Assembly: GCF_000237925.1 (NCBI RefSeq)
Contig: NC_031496.1
Location: 23,137,288-23,201,287 of the forward strand
Length of the DNA: 64,000 nucleotides
Origin: Schistosoma mansoni
Lineage: Eukaryota; Platyhelminthes; Trematoda; Strigeidida; Schistosomatidae
Direction of reading: 5' to 3'
Below, piece after piece: positions 24,401 to 35,841 of the stretch (positions are counted from its first letter, which is position 1; the number at the start of each line of letters is the position of its first letter). The notes under the pieces were generated by a model. It saw only the letters and a list, made by a program, of their open reading frames with translations, was not told the origin of the DNA and did no database searches. Made by a program: the position numbers and the translations under genes.

Positions 24401-27322
24401 ATTGGGAATAACTTAAAAATGGTAGGTCGTATGATAGTAGTCAATAGGTCTGAATGTCCCCGGTTCGATCCCGGGTTCCGGAAGGCGACTGGCTTTCACT
24501 TTTGTCCCCAAATGCCCTGGTATGGCCGAGAGTGGGGAAAGTCCGCTCTCCCTCTCCAAATGCTCTCACATGACCACGCGTATATAGCCTCTACCAAGGA
24601 TGTCCTACTCACTGCCTTCTCGTGGCATTACTGTTGTTTACGAAATTGCAAAAACGAAAAGCTAATGTCCGGCGCTTTAACCGGGTTGATGGACACGGAA
24701 AGTCCGCCTAGGGGAATCGGTAAACCCTGGTTCCAAACCAATGGTGCATATGGGCTCCAGTATCCTGAGGGAACAAATGGCGTATGAATCAATCGTTGTT
24801 CACCGGCTACCATGGGACTGCATCTCCTCACGATGCTCCACTGCCTTGTGGATCAGATCTTCAGGTCAAATGCTCCGGGTGTGGCCCCCTAAGAAAACCA
24901 CCCGCTTCATTTTGGGCACCCGGGCAGTATTACCGCACTTACACAAGTCAAATAAGATATGTGTGGCGCATATGTATCTGGTACCCTTTTGTACCAATAT
25001 TTATGTGTTCAAATAAATAAATATGTAACTAGCTCCACAGGAGCAGTTAAATTGGTATACACACATGAAGTAGCCCATCTTCGGTAACCTATGCTTGATT
25101 AGTTGTGTGAGTACTGGTTTGGTTGAGAAAATTATATGTAGCTTGGCAGCGTGAAACGTCCTTTCAACAGATCTTTTCAGTCAACGTGTCAAAATATCAC
25201 CCGTTGTGTCCCCTTTAAAGTCCAGTCTCAGATGTAGGGAGTTTTTACTCACTGAGTCAAAATTTCTTTTTTTTATTAATGCTTTCTACTAGAGATTTTT
25301 GAACGAAATTATCCGGATAGACATTATTTCGTAATGTGTTCTTTAGCTTATCTATTTCGCTATTGACACTGTCCTCAGAACATAATAGCTTGATTCTGTG
25401 GCTGAGACATTTAACAAAATTTATTTTATATTGAAGAAATGTAAAGCTTTGGAAATGGACATACTGACCCATGTATTTCTAAATATATTTCGTTTTATAG
25501 AACCGTCTATCCTTCTAGAAAGCAGGACTCCAAGGAAAGCTATACTATTGTCTTTCTCCTCCTCGCTGGCGAATTTAACAGCTGGGTGGACATTATTGAA
25601 AGTCCAACATCTCTTGTTTGTCGATATTTTCGTCACACACGATTAGTGTGTCATCCATGTATCGACAGTAATAATCTAGCTTACTTAGGATGTCTTTTAA
25701 CGGTCCATTTTCTAGTTTGGCCAGAAAAATATTAGCAAGGATCTGGCCTAGAGATGATCCCATTGCTACTCCACCTTTTTGTCTGTATAATTCATTGTTA
25801 AACTTAAAGTAGATATTTATAGTACATTTCAACAGTTTTTTCATTTTACTTACTGGAATCGGCATCCCTATTTTCCTTTCTGGTAATTATTCACATATGT
25901 AATAGATAGTTTCAGCCAGGGGGATGTTAGTGAACAAAGATGCTATGCCTAGTGATAACACGGTTTTATCATCCATATTTTTTTATCGTATCCACAAATT
26001 CAAATACGTCTTCAACACTGCGCCTAATCAGTTCTTGGTGTAATGGTTCTAATAATTTTGCTAACTATTTCGCTGTTGAATGGCATGGTGAGTTTGATAT
26101 GTCCAGAATCGGGCGTAAAGAAACCTCAGGTTTATGAATCTTCGGTAGGCCATAGAGTCGAGGGGTATGTGTTCCAGAAGGCTTGGGCCCAATATAGGTA
26201 TGCTCAGAGATGTATTAATATTGTTTTAAAAATTTTAATGCTGCAGTTAGTTGACGTTCGGTCTTTTGATTGACCCAAGCTTTTGGAATTTGTTTTGATC
26301 ACTCTAGGGTATTCATCTTATCTATGTAATCTGTCTTGTTTAGAATTACGGTGCCCGATCAGGTTTAGTGATAAGAATGTGTTCATTCAATTTTATTTTC
26401 CGGATAGCTTCGCGATGTTCATCAGTCAATATACTATTTGTGTAATGCTTGTTGCTTTTAAATTGGTTACAGCAATTAACCAGCGTGGTTTTGAATCTTT
26501 GATGTTCTACCATTGTCATGGGCATCAAGTTTTTTGTTTGAGTAAATAGATTCTCAAACTGAACATCAGTTTTCAGATGATCCACATGTCTACGACTATC
26601 GTAAAACTTAGGACCCAATGATAAAACTTCTAGTTGAATCCTATCGAGATTTACGAAGGGAAAGTTAGAAACATACTGCTTACAGTCGTCTGGAAAATCT
26701 AGTTACAACAGTTATATAATAAGAATATACATGTAATGACAATCTACAAATAGTTCCCACAAGCTATCTATGATTTAATCTTTCTCGGATATAACACAGA
26801 TAAATCATTCGAGTCCTTCCAAGACTTTTTAGACAAACTCACTAAACTATTTAACTGATTTATCATGATTGAATTATTTTTTTTTAGACGAACTTTTTGA
26901 CACCTGCAAATCCATTTCGTATGAAACAGGATCAACCAAGTACTAGTAATTCACCTAAACAAACTGTATCTACTTCACAAGCATACAATGGTACCTTATT
27001 ATTCTCTCCTGAAACAGATATGACTAATAATAAAATCCCATTAAATAATATTATGGCCAATCAGCGTCGACCATCAAGCTTTTATCAAATGTCAATTATG
27101 CGTCAACATGCCAAGATTGCTGACAGCTATAGAATGCCAAATTATTCGAATACTCTTCAATTTCAACGACTATTCGATAAAACTCTGTCGAAAATATCTA
27201 AACCATGTGTGCTAAAAACGGAAACTAGCGGTTGCCAGAAACGCTCTGTTCGAAATTTAAAACGATCTATTTCAGAAATTTCTAACACTTTAAAACTAGA
27301 TAATTTCGTAATGAAATTGTAA
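18475..27322 (+). CDS. TRAIP: TRAIP-like RING E3 ubiquitin ligase (five coding exons)
   Basis: Coding exons: 18475-18744, 20001-20221, 21028-21143, 22526-23070 and 26888-27322. All have GT/AG borders and matching phases, giving 528 aa (human TRAIP has 469). An acceptor (aaattttag) lies 4 bp before the ATG, so a 5' UTR intron or spliced-leader addition is likely. The N-terminus is a RING-H2 finger: C6, C9, C26, H28, H31, C34, C45, C48, followed by a conserved PQCR. Residues about 91-255 are charged heptad-like coiled coil, then a Ser/Thr-rich region. The C-terminus KLDNFVMKL resembles the PCNA-binding end of vertebrate TRAIP (KLDTF-type). In animals TRAIP ubiquitylates the CMG helicase to clear stalled replisomes. 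The tag/cag alternative at exon 2 would add one Gln. Family assignment rests on RING position, RING-coiled-coil order and the C-terminal motif. Confidence 0.88.
18745..20000 (+). other. TRAIP intron 1
   Basis: Bounded by gtaagt at 18745 and ttttctagcag before 20001. No repeat family or nested gene was recognised inside. Confidence 0.75.
20222..22525 (+). other. TRAIP introns 2 and 3
   Basis: Intron 2 runs 20222-21027 and intron 3 runs 21144-22525. I see only AT-rich sequence and chance ORFs in them. Confidence 0.7.
24419..25020 (+). repeat. tRNA-headed SINE-like repeat with short-tandem tail
   Basis: The 5' part contains a perfect tRNA T-arm, CCCGG-TTCGATC-CCGGG (24458-24474 region), which is also a good Pol III B box. 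A GC-richer body of about 500 bp follows and the 3' end is an aaataaataaata tail, typical of elements moved by RTE-class LINEs. ORFs across it (24419-24787 and others) reflect its GC content and are not proteins. It ends exactly where the truncated Penelope-like element begins. Confidence 0.6.
25021..26707 (-). pseudogene. Penelope-like element, RT with broken frames, GIY-YIG missing
   Basis: Read on the - strand, the order matches Penelope-like reverse transcriptases. It runs from an N-terminal block (LSLGPKF near 26610), LFTNIPLAETI, and GGVAMGSSLGQILANIF, to the catalytic YCRYMDDTLIV (near 25655-25690), then NNVHPAVKFASEEE and FLGVLLSRRIDGS. The linker ends VYQFNCSCGASYI at 25021, which is where the GIY-YIG endonuclease of this class starts; that domain is absent. 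At least four frameshifts or stops separate the blocks. The element lies antisense in TRAIP intron 4. The class is secure; the subfamily is not named. Confidence 0.88.
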
Positions 27323-27360
27323 GTAATTTTCCCCGTTCATGTAATCTCATATTATCTACT

Positions 27361-27366
27361 AATAAA
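27361..27366 (+). terminator. TRAIP poly(A) signal AATAAA
   Basis: Canonical hexamer 38 bp after the TRAIP stop codon; cleavage is expected roughly 10-30 bp downstream. Confidence 0.75.
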
Positions 27367-28837
27367 GTGACAATTAATAGTAGTTTTGTGGGTGATATTG
27401 GGGACACGAGAATGCAGTTATGAAGACGTATGGTAATTATAAGTTTTGCTTGAAACTGGTATGCTCAAACTAATAAAATTAATTATAATTTGTATATTTC
27501 TGTTATGTGTTTTATTTCCATTTCATTTCAGCTACTTATTACGTTAATCTACTCCATCTAACTGCCTACACTTCTCATCTCAATAGTTGAAAACTTCGTA
27601 ATCATTTCTTGCTTTAGCATTATTCTACAGATAAGTAGTGCAAATTATGAATATCTTAGCATCAGTCACTCATAGGTTTCACTAGGACCTTGGAAACAAG
27701 TGTTTGAATGCCGAAGATTGTTTCATAAAAAAATACATCTGAGCTGTACGTTGAACTGTAAACTTCTAATTTTGACCTCGATCTCTAATGTGACATGCGC
27801 TAATGTGTATTTTCGAAATCTCTGAACTTCTACCGATGTTTCACTAACAGTCAGCCAAACAAAGTGCACCTATCTGTCGTAGAGGGTAAAGCAGTGGACA
27901 CATTCAAATATCTCAAGCTACCATACATAGAGGTGAACACCAACCCTACAAGACATGCCGAAAATCCAGAGGTGTTTTACCCACGGAATTAAGTATACTG
28001 CCCTTTCATATTACTGAACTAAGCAATCGACGTTCCCAAAGTTATTCAGTCGCTTACTGTAAGACCGGCTTCAAGTGAATAATCACCAGTGACTTGAAGG
28101 ACTAAAGCTATGTTTGACTGGGCTGCTCCTAACTTTTTCCAGTAGTCATATATAATTATATATGAGGGTTTGTATATGTGTTATATTTCTGCTTCAATAG
28201 ACTAAAGTCTTAAACAGTCAAAATAAATGTTTAGATTTTCAATTTTCTCTGCAATATATTTCTTCACAATTCTACGCACATATATTTTCCTGACTAAGCA
28301 GATCACTGCGAAGACTTTGTTGGCATCATGTTTGAGTGACGTAAATTAAAACCGTTAAGAATTCCAATAAAATATTTGTTTTCAATAACTTCGTCATCAG
28401 GCTCTACAGTTATTGGTCCATAATTATTGTGTTATTTTTACAAAAGCCAAAATAAAACATGTATTAGTGAATTAGACAATGCTATATGTTTAAACTGGCG
28501 AAGTTACTGAAATCAATTGTTTGGTCAAATATCCTTTGTTTTGGAAATAACCCAGTGAACAAATACTCTTAATGTTCTTAGTTTCAGTATCTTTAGCAGC
28601 TAACTTTCGAAAAGATACATTACTGTCTTGTGAGTCAATAAGTAGATATCTCAGTACTACTTCATATCTGCTTGTATTATTTTAGCGTAAGTTTGAATGC
28701 ATGACCGAAAAACTACTTATTTGAAATGTGTTGTTTTCAAAATCCACATAACCATATTCAGACGCAAAAACAACAAAGAAACTAGTTATATTTACACAAC
28801 TGCAAGATGGAAGAAGTTAAGATTATAAGTAATAACT
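27367..28837. other. Intergenic region between convergent TRAIP and SGF29
   Basis: Mostly AT-rich. Around 27850-27980 the + strand reads SVVEGKAVDTFKYLKLPYIE, which resembles the C-terminal RT segment of RTE-class LINEs, so a short RTE fossil is likely. No further exon is supported. Confidence 0.5.
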
Positions 28838-31800
28838 TCATAGTTTTTTACCACGTTTTTTTGACCTGTCTAAATGTTTACTCGTCATTGCTTCTTTGTC
28901 AGGACATTGAATAACATATCGTTGTGGTATTTTAATAGCTGGAGCATAACCTTCAGGGTAGGATGAATCCTCAAAATAAAGGGAATACTCATCATGTATC
29001 TAGAATAGGAAAATATAGAGAAATTATCAAATGATTAAGTGCACAGAATGAATTGTATTTATTCACGTGAATACATGTTTATTAAAGCATCAGAGTTCTA
29101 CTTTCATATCCTAGACAAAACTAAAATAATATTAAACGTGTTCACTACTTATTTTGTGCCAGTAGTAGTATGTATATTCATGAGTAATGGTGACAGTTTT
29201 ATGTACACAATACTGCTAACATAATATAACGCACCAATAAACCACCTTAATGTAGATGACCAGTATTTCCAGAGTTTCTGTTCTTTAATTATTATGTATT
29301 CCTTTCGAAATGTAGAAAGTATTAAGATAACACTATGAATAACTTACATGAGTTGGAATTTCATCCACAATTGCTTTGTAGAAACATGTTGTTTGTGGAT
29401 AAAGAGCCAAAACAGTCTATAGAAAAAATTAAAATACAACTAGTGACTGTCGTTCAGAATCAGTTGATACGAGTGATGTAAATAAAAAATAAAAACCGCT
29501 TTTATATGAAGGGTGAATTTGTCTTATGTATTATTGTATACTATAATTCAAAAAATCATCTGTAGTAATTTCCTAGGGACGCAGATTACACACCAAACTT
29601 GCAGCCACTAATTAACTGCTTAATAAATACTATAAATACCTATTTGTTGATGACGATTAAAATATGATTTGAAAACTCAAAATTGAATGATAGTTTGAAT
29701 GGTTTGGGTTATCCTAAACGATACTGGGTTTGAGTTCCAAAGTAAATATTAATTCTATGATGCAAGTATACCCAGCCGATGAGTCTAAAATAGGACGAAA
29801 CGCTCCTCCTGAATCACAACGCTAACCACATTTCACCTATTCTATTTAAAATTCAATAGTTTGTCTCTAGATTACTAATGCACATTCACATTATGTACTT
29901 TTTTTGAAGCTGCCTCCAAAATATCAGTGGTCAGTAAACAACGTTATCAAACACCCTGCTTATTTGCGAAAATAGGAGAGTGCATATCATAATACCGTTT
30001 GCGTTCTAAGGAGACAATATAGTTATAACTTCAGATATATCACATTTCAACAGACAACTTTTGAGAACAGATCTGTCCAACAAATCGACACCGAAACGCT
30101 TGCGAAAGTGTTCAACACTTTGACGATGGATGAAGAAAAGGATTGCCGAGGACAGGGTTGGATGAAGAATGCTGGTGGGCGGCCTATGCTCCTCCACACG
30201 CGGTGCTTAAACAGACTGCTAATAACTGCATGGACGGATGCTGTCTTGGTCCATTTATTTAGTTTTCTTCCAACGTCAAGTGATGTTGGTCACGGTCGTC
30301 TGCTTTCTGCATTTCATTTGACTTCGTCATAGACATTTTTTTGAGATAACGAGGTCACTAAGAACACAAACCAAGCTTATTTATACAAAGATAGAAACGC
30401 CATTGGGAGAGCCACAAATTAGCGTACTAAAAAATCCGTCAAACAATGGAAGTCAAGGATTTACGAGTGGGACATATAAGCTGCAGGTCAACTAAGCGTC
30501 TCTTGGCGCAAAAACATAAAATTCAAATTTTCAGAATAAAATTACAAAATTAGGATCTTCTCCAAGTAAGTTCTGGGGATCTATTGTCCTCAACACTACT
30601 TGACTGGTCCTCTCGGTCTCCACATTGTCCGGACGTTCAATGTATCTATAAAAATTATTGCTCTGATTGTTAGAAGGGTCATCGGCCTTGTGACTTCCGA
30701 AAAATCTCGGCTTTCATCATGAGGCGTCATAATTCTTCCTTTAACTTGGAAGGGAGAGTTTAAATGAATTGAACTGTTTGTCCTGGTTAGCTTATTTTTT
30801 TTAGCAAGGTTGTTTTCGACAGGATGGGATTGTCGACCCCATGCCCAACCCTCCTCCTTTAAGTAGACTACGGACCGGCAGTAACTCTAGAAGAGCTATA
30901 GGTGGAGTTGTGAAGTCAAGGCAGGTTGGTTCCAATCCCACAGGGACCAACGGTTTCCTAAAGATTTGAAGCACGACTTGATGAGTGGTCATAAGCATGA
31001 AGCCTAGGTTTATGGTTTCCTGTTGGCTACCTCCAACCAACTAACATCATAAATCATACAAACCTTTTAGATTTTACTGCGCTATGCATATTTTCCTCTA
31101 TGCAGTCACTTTTCTAATTTTTCTACCTCTGATTTCTCGTTTTAAGTGTTATTTATAGAACTAATCGACTCAAAGCAAAACACTTGTTTTATGAGAATTC
31201 TACATTGTTCTGTTCAATACATCCTAAAATATAGTAATTTCAGATTATTTTGATTATTTTAAATAAGCTATAATTATATATCTTTTTCTTATTGGTTACA
31301 TCATTGTAAAAACACTGTAGAATCAGTTGTCTAAACCAGTTTAAAATACGTAAAACACTTCCTACTTTAGGAAACCTAGTCTTAATGTATTGATATTATA
31401 ACGGGACGATTATTAGAAAAGTTGAGCTTCCGGAACTATCCTACCTGAAGTTAGTTTTTCTATTTCTGTTCTTTAATTATTGAGTGCAAAATTATTGTAA
31501 TTTTGTGTTCACCTGACTATAAGCATTTTCGTGATACATAAAACTGTCGTTACTCGTTATACCTTATTTAAGTTACTGTTAATTCGCTACAGACCTATTA
31601 CTCAGGGCTTATCTACTTATGGAGTAACTACGCCGTTACGTTTGTGTGGTTACAATTTTACTCTATATTGTTGTATCAGTTATGAGTCATAATTGAACTA
31701 GGTATGACAGAACTGGTCTGCATCTTACCTTTTGTTATGCCCCGATAAGGATAATGAATGGTAACTTTGGGATCTGTTTATGAACCAATACTATGCATAT

Positions 31801-34800
31801 ATTTTTTTGTCGTATAATTGTTAAATAACTAGACTATTCATATCCCTCTCATTATAAGCTTTATTTTGACTTATAGACTATTATTATACGATTTACCATT
31901 CTTGAGTTATCCATAGTCTATTAATTACTGCCTCTCACATTCACAGCCACATCTGGCTAAATCTTGTACAAATGTTATTTTCTATTTTATGGTACGATGT
32001 GGTCAGTTTGGTTGGTATATAAACGCAGTATGTTTGAAATATAATGATTCATACTGCAGAGGCTGTTCTGGACTTAACTGGCTGGGCTAGGTAGAAGCAG
32101 GACCGACAAGTACTCTAGACTGCTCGTACGGTTTCGCGTATCACTGGTCCGATCGATAATTCGCTGCTCTGTATTTGGCAGTCTTACCACGTCATACATT
32201 AACAAGGCAACCACTAGGCCACAAGTTATAACACCTTTATCTTCTGATTGGCCACTGGATTAGAAGGAGCTCGAAGACCAATGGACGTTAACATCTTATT
32301 TATTGGTAAATGTGTTAAGTATTATATAAAAAGTCACCGGTCTAAGTGGCACTATCAAGTAAACCAATCGATAACTTGACTAGAGATGGGTCATACAACT
32401 TCTTTCTTATAAATACAGCTCAATCACACAGGACCCGAGAAAATAACCTATTATTTTCTTTCTACATGCTAATTAACGATGCGTATAAGTTTAGAAATTA
32501 AATAAATATAATAATACTGGTTAAATAGTAAGCAAAATGGGCCTGACTTACAGAACCTTTATTGAATATTGCCTCAGGATTTGTAATCGGATTGGCTTTC
32601 CATTTTGGTAAAGGTATAACTTTAGAACAGGATAGAGAGTAACGCCTTGACATAAAAAATATATGCAATTTTCTCAATGAGATCTTAAATTGTAGTGTGA
32701 ATAAAATACGTGCGCACACAAAAGTATGGAAAACGAAAGGAAACACGAGTTAGTTCACTTAAAAATGTGTTGGTTTTGTTCAGAGAATGAGACGTGTGGT
32801 TGCGATTTTCTCCTCGACAAAGTACAAATGCATATTAAATGAATAATAACACATGGATGATATGAAGCAATGTTCAATAAGTTATTATGAAGCCAAGTCA
32901 GATGTGTGATGTTATACAAACATACAGATGAAACTCAAAAAGTGGTCACACTAAATTGTGTTTTGTTGCTCATACAGTTAATGAATTGTAGTCGGACAAG
33001 GTTAAGTCAAATAGGTGCAGATAAAATATTACGAAGCATGCAAATTATTTATTTTCGGTTTTAATAAGAATGACGTAATAATGTGATGAATAGAAATGAC
33101 AAAATCATATAAAAATGATTTCCTCACAACGATAGTGATTAATGATAATAGTAATGAGCAAGCTAAAAATGTTGAATACATTTGTGACGGAAACAGAACA
33201 CTATTTACTTGCAATTAAGTTATAAAATGATGTTTATACGTAAACATTTCACAGGAAATACTTGCATTTTGTAATACTCACTTTGGCCTGCAAATTACGG
33301 AATGTAAACCAATATATCTTGCTTTTTATAGGGTTCATGATCCGTTTTGAAAGAACAAGGAGTGTATATAGCAATGACTACAAGTTTAAGTATATATATA
33401 TATATATATAACTAATGATTCAGTTGCACAAACGTTAGTGCAGTTCATCTATTAACGACTTCTCACTGGAAATGTGTCGTTTATAGATAAAATCGTAGTC
33501 GACATTGACTCTTGGACATATTCACGTGGCCCCACATGTGACATCACATTAGCGAGGCGGCATTAAATTAACAAAATAAATATCAAGAAAGTTCATATAA
33601 TAGTGAATCAATGGTGATGCTAAAGACTAAACATTAAAAACATGTTTTGAAAAAGTGAGATAAGTTCGACGGGTGGAAAACATACGAATGATATTGCAGT
33701 CAAAGATACAAAAAGAAAAGAATGAATGAGTCTGTATCACTGCTATCGATTTTAAATCAATTTCAGCCCTAACTACTGCACATGGTTAGCGAGAAAGTTC
33801 CAATAGGATAGTCTGAACTTATCGGCATGATTCAATCAAACAACCAATGGCTTTATGAACTGATATTATTTTCTGGTTTGACTACACTTGGTTTTTTCAA
33901 CCTATTATTATCTCGACCACCAGTGAACGTCAGGATAGGCGGTGCCTAGCCATCCATAACATATGTCCCAGACACTTGAATTGATGGAGATTCAGTCTCA
34001 TTAACTGAATTGGCATATCTGCACAGTGACCTGCGCTTAAGTTTACCATTGCTCCTCTGCTGTTCCACAATAAGCGAGAAATGCTTTGGATAAACCATGA
34101 TCAAAGGCTTATTAGATAAAACAACATATACTAAATTAAAAACCCAAAACAAATACCTAATCTTTCCACACATATGATTAAATAGTGGTTAATATTATTT
34201 CTGGTAGTTTTGGTTGGTATACGGACAACAATGGAAGCTGGAAGTAAACTTAGATTGTGATAGGAATCAAACTAGGATTATGGTCAATAGTGACATGCTG
34301 CAGTATCAACGGAGGTATATAACACAATTACTGACTGGATTTAATATCAACTTCTAGGTTTTGTCCCACTAACGCACCAGTAAATTTACACTAAAAAGCA
34401 TACTTGTTAAATTAGTAAACAACTTACTAGATGACCCAATACGTTTACTGAAAGATATCTGATCGAAGCATGTTACAAACAGATATTGAAATGATAGAGA
34501 TTCACAGCTTGTGTAGGTACTTCGGTAGTATGATGTTCTCTGAACTAGACAGTTTAATTGCGAAGCCTTCTTTGACGGCATGAACAGCATCATCAAGTAG
34601 GCGCTGATGGTGTCTATACCAATAATGAAGGTTTCGCAAATATGCTATCCAGCTTAAAGAACTTAACACAGACAAAAATAAGTAAAAAGTCTACGAACTA
34701 GTACAATTGTTTATCACTTTGAGATGTACTTTACAAGCGGGAATAATCAATAAGGTTACAATGACGGTATAAAATAAAACAAATCCACTACTAACAAAGC

Positions 34801-35841
34801 ACGGAGTAGACGAATCTGATTTACACAAGTGGTAAAGCATTGTAAACAAACAAATTGGTTTTTTGATCGCTTTTTAGTGTAGATATTAGGTGGAAACACC
34901 TTGACAATGTATTCTTTTAGCATCAGTCACTATCCCAAGAAATAACGACAAGAGCATACACCACTTATTACTTCACTTACATTTGGGAACTACATTTCAG
35001 GACATCTGATGCTTAAAAACAAGAGGTACAAAACAATAACCATGGAGCTGGTTTTTTCAGTAACTTACATCTTTCCTTCTTCGGCATCAACATCTTCTAC
35101 CTCATAGATTTCTTTATCAGAATTATACGAAACAACCTCAGCCAATATACAACCTTCAGATAAATTACAAGCAGCAGCTGCCACGTCTGGTTCTGGGACA
35201 AGGGCAGCAACATGATCACCAGGATCAGCGGGAATATCTGGTGATGGTCCTGTTGCACCACACAGAGCAGGGGGACTGAGTGGGAATAATTAACTATGCG
35301 TCAAACCAACCTCTCACCGGGTTTACCTATCCAAAGTGGTATCGATTTGGCATTTTCTTGCAAAACTGACATTAGTACACCGCGGCGAAAACTTTTCGGA
35401 CCAACATGTGTTCCTAAGAAATTTGGCTGGCTTTATTTCGACTTACTCAACTTATATTCTATAGCACGAATCTCCGATACCTTTTCTAGAGCAGCCATAA
35501 GAGTACTGTGAAAAATAAGGAAGTGTCCATTGACCAACTTACGCTTTTTGATGTTCAGCTTCACTAATTGCCTGTGTGTATAGGGACTTCAATTGACTTT
35601 TGACAACTTTAATTGTCAGTATTACTGCCATAACCTACTAACTAACCTTTGGAACAACGTTGTTTACAACGTAACTTGTCAAGTGAATCAAGTGTTGTTT
35701 TCACGTTATTGCAGTCAGCCTATAAAAGTCATGTTTACGTATGATAAAACATACAACTGCTTTTTTACATAAAGATAGAAGTTCATCAGCACGATCTTTA
35801 ACTTGAGCTTGTTCCGGAATCATACTTGTCGTAAAAGCCAT
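28838..35841 (-). CDS. SGF29: SGF29-like SAGA/ATAC tandem-Tudor protein (nine exons)
   Basis: Exons in coding order: 35755-35841, 35647-35719, 35543-35606, 35447-35505, 35311-35413, 35069-35275, 32552-32645, 29348-29416, 28838-28999. All phases agree and give 305 aa (human SGF29 has 293). The N-terminal half is helical/coiled coil. RRGVLM and IPLWIGKPGE (exon 5) precede the tandem Tudor domain. SGF29 reads H3K4me2/3 for the SAGA and ATAC acetyltransferase complexes. The reader residues are kept: acidic D190 and D192 (human D194, D196 side) and aromatic Y235, Y242 and F261 (human Y238, Y245, F264). The first five introns are 33-40 bp, the later ones 2.4, 3.1 and 0.35 kb. The C-terminus has an extra Lys-rich tail. 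An acceptor (acttttactttcag) lies about 25 bp before the ATG. Confidence 0.92.
29000..29347 (-). other. SGF29 intron 8
   Basis: 348 bp between gtaagt (at 29347) and the ttctag acceptor; no repeat recognised. Confidence 0.8.
29692..29840 (+). repeat. SM-alpha-like SINE remnant with broken hammerhead
   Basis: The tRNA-like part (gatactgggtttgagttcc, B box degraded) is followed by hammerhead sequence at 29775-29812: cagccgatgagtc ... ggacgaaacgc. The core reads CCGATGA where CTGANGA is required, so U4 has become C, while GAAA and stem II are kept. It is antisense to SGF29. Confidence 0.8.
30100..30215 (+). repeat. RTE/SR2-like LINE 3' fragment
   Basis: The + strand gaggacagggttggatgaagaatgctgg ... 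cctatgctcctcc matches, in the same register, the 3' end of the RTE copy at 62244-62437 and the reverse complement of 39556-39720. This is the C-terminal end of the RTE reverse transcriptase ORF. Confidence 0.7.
30815..31050 (+). repeat. tRNA-derived SINE (second family)
   Basis: Contains a B-box-like ggttccaatcc at about 30928 within a GC-richer 230 bp body. A partial copy in reverse orientation lies at 61213-61315 (shared catgcccaaccct and gaccggcag segments). The ORF on its - strand (30801-31040) is a by-product. Confidence 0.55.
32646..35068 (-). other. SGF29 intron 6
   Basis: A 2.4 kb AT-rich intron with a (TA)n run at about 33391-33411 and no recognised nested gene. Confidence 0.7.
35276..35754 (-). 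other. Five micro-introns of SGF29 (33-40 bp)
   Basis: Introns: 35720-35754 (35 bp), 35607-35646 (40 bp), 35506-35542 (37 bp), 35414-35446 (33 bp) and 35276-35310 (35 bp). All are GT...AG, mostly with gtaagt-like donors. The 33 bp one is a multiple of three and contains an in-frame TAA, so it must be removed for a full protein. Very short 5' introns are known from schistosome genes. Confidence 0.88.

Larger units (their letters stand above)
23071..26887 (+). other. TRAIP intron 4, hosting retroelements
   Basis: The 3.8 kb intron (donor gttagt, acceptor after a long T-tract) contains a SINE-like repeat at 24419-25020 and an antisense Penelope-like element at 25021-26707. Between 23071 and 24080 nothing is recognised. 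A segment at 24085-24400 starts tgttaattatcacg and may be another repeat. Confidence 0.7.
29417..32551 (-). other. SGF29 intron 7, with repeat insertions
   Basis: A 3.1 kb intron containing a hammerhead-bearing SINE remnant (29692-29840), an RTE fragment (30100-30215) and a second tRNA-type SINE (30815-31050). A less AT-rich patch at 32080-32260 shares a short string (ctctagactgctcgtac) with the reverse strand of 24160-24185 and may be a repeat piece. The rest shows nothing recognisable. Confidence 0.7.

Noticed and set aside
24419-24787. 123-codon + strand ORF in TRAIP intron 4
   Set aside because: It covers the tRNA-like head and body of a SINE-like repeat; the GC content explains the open frame.
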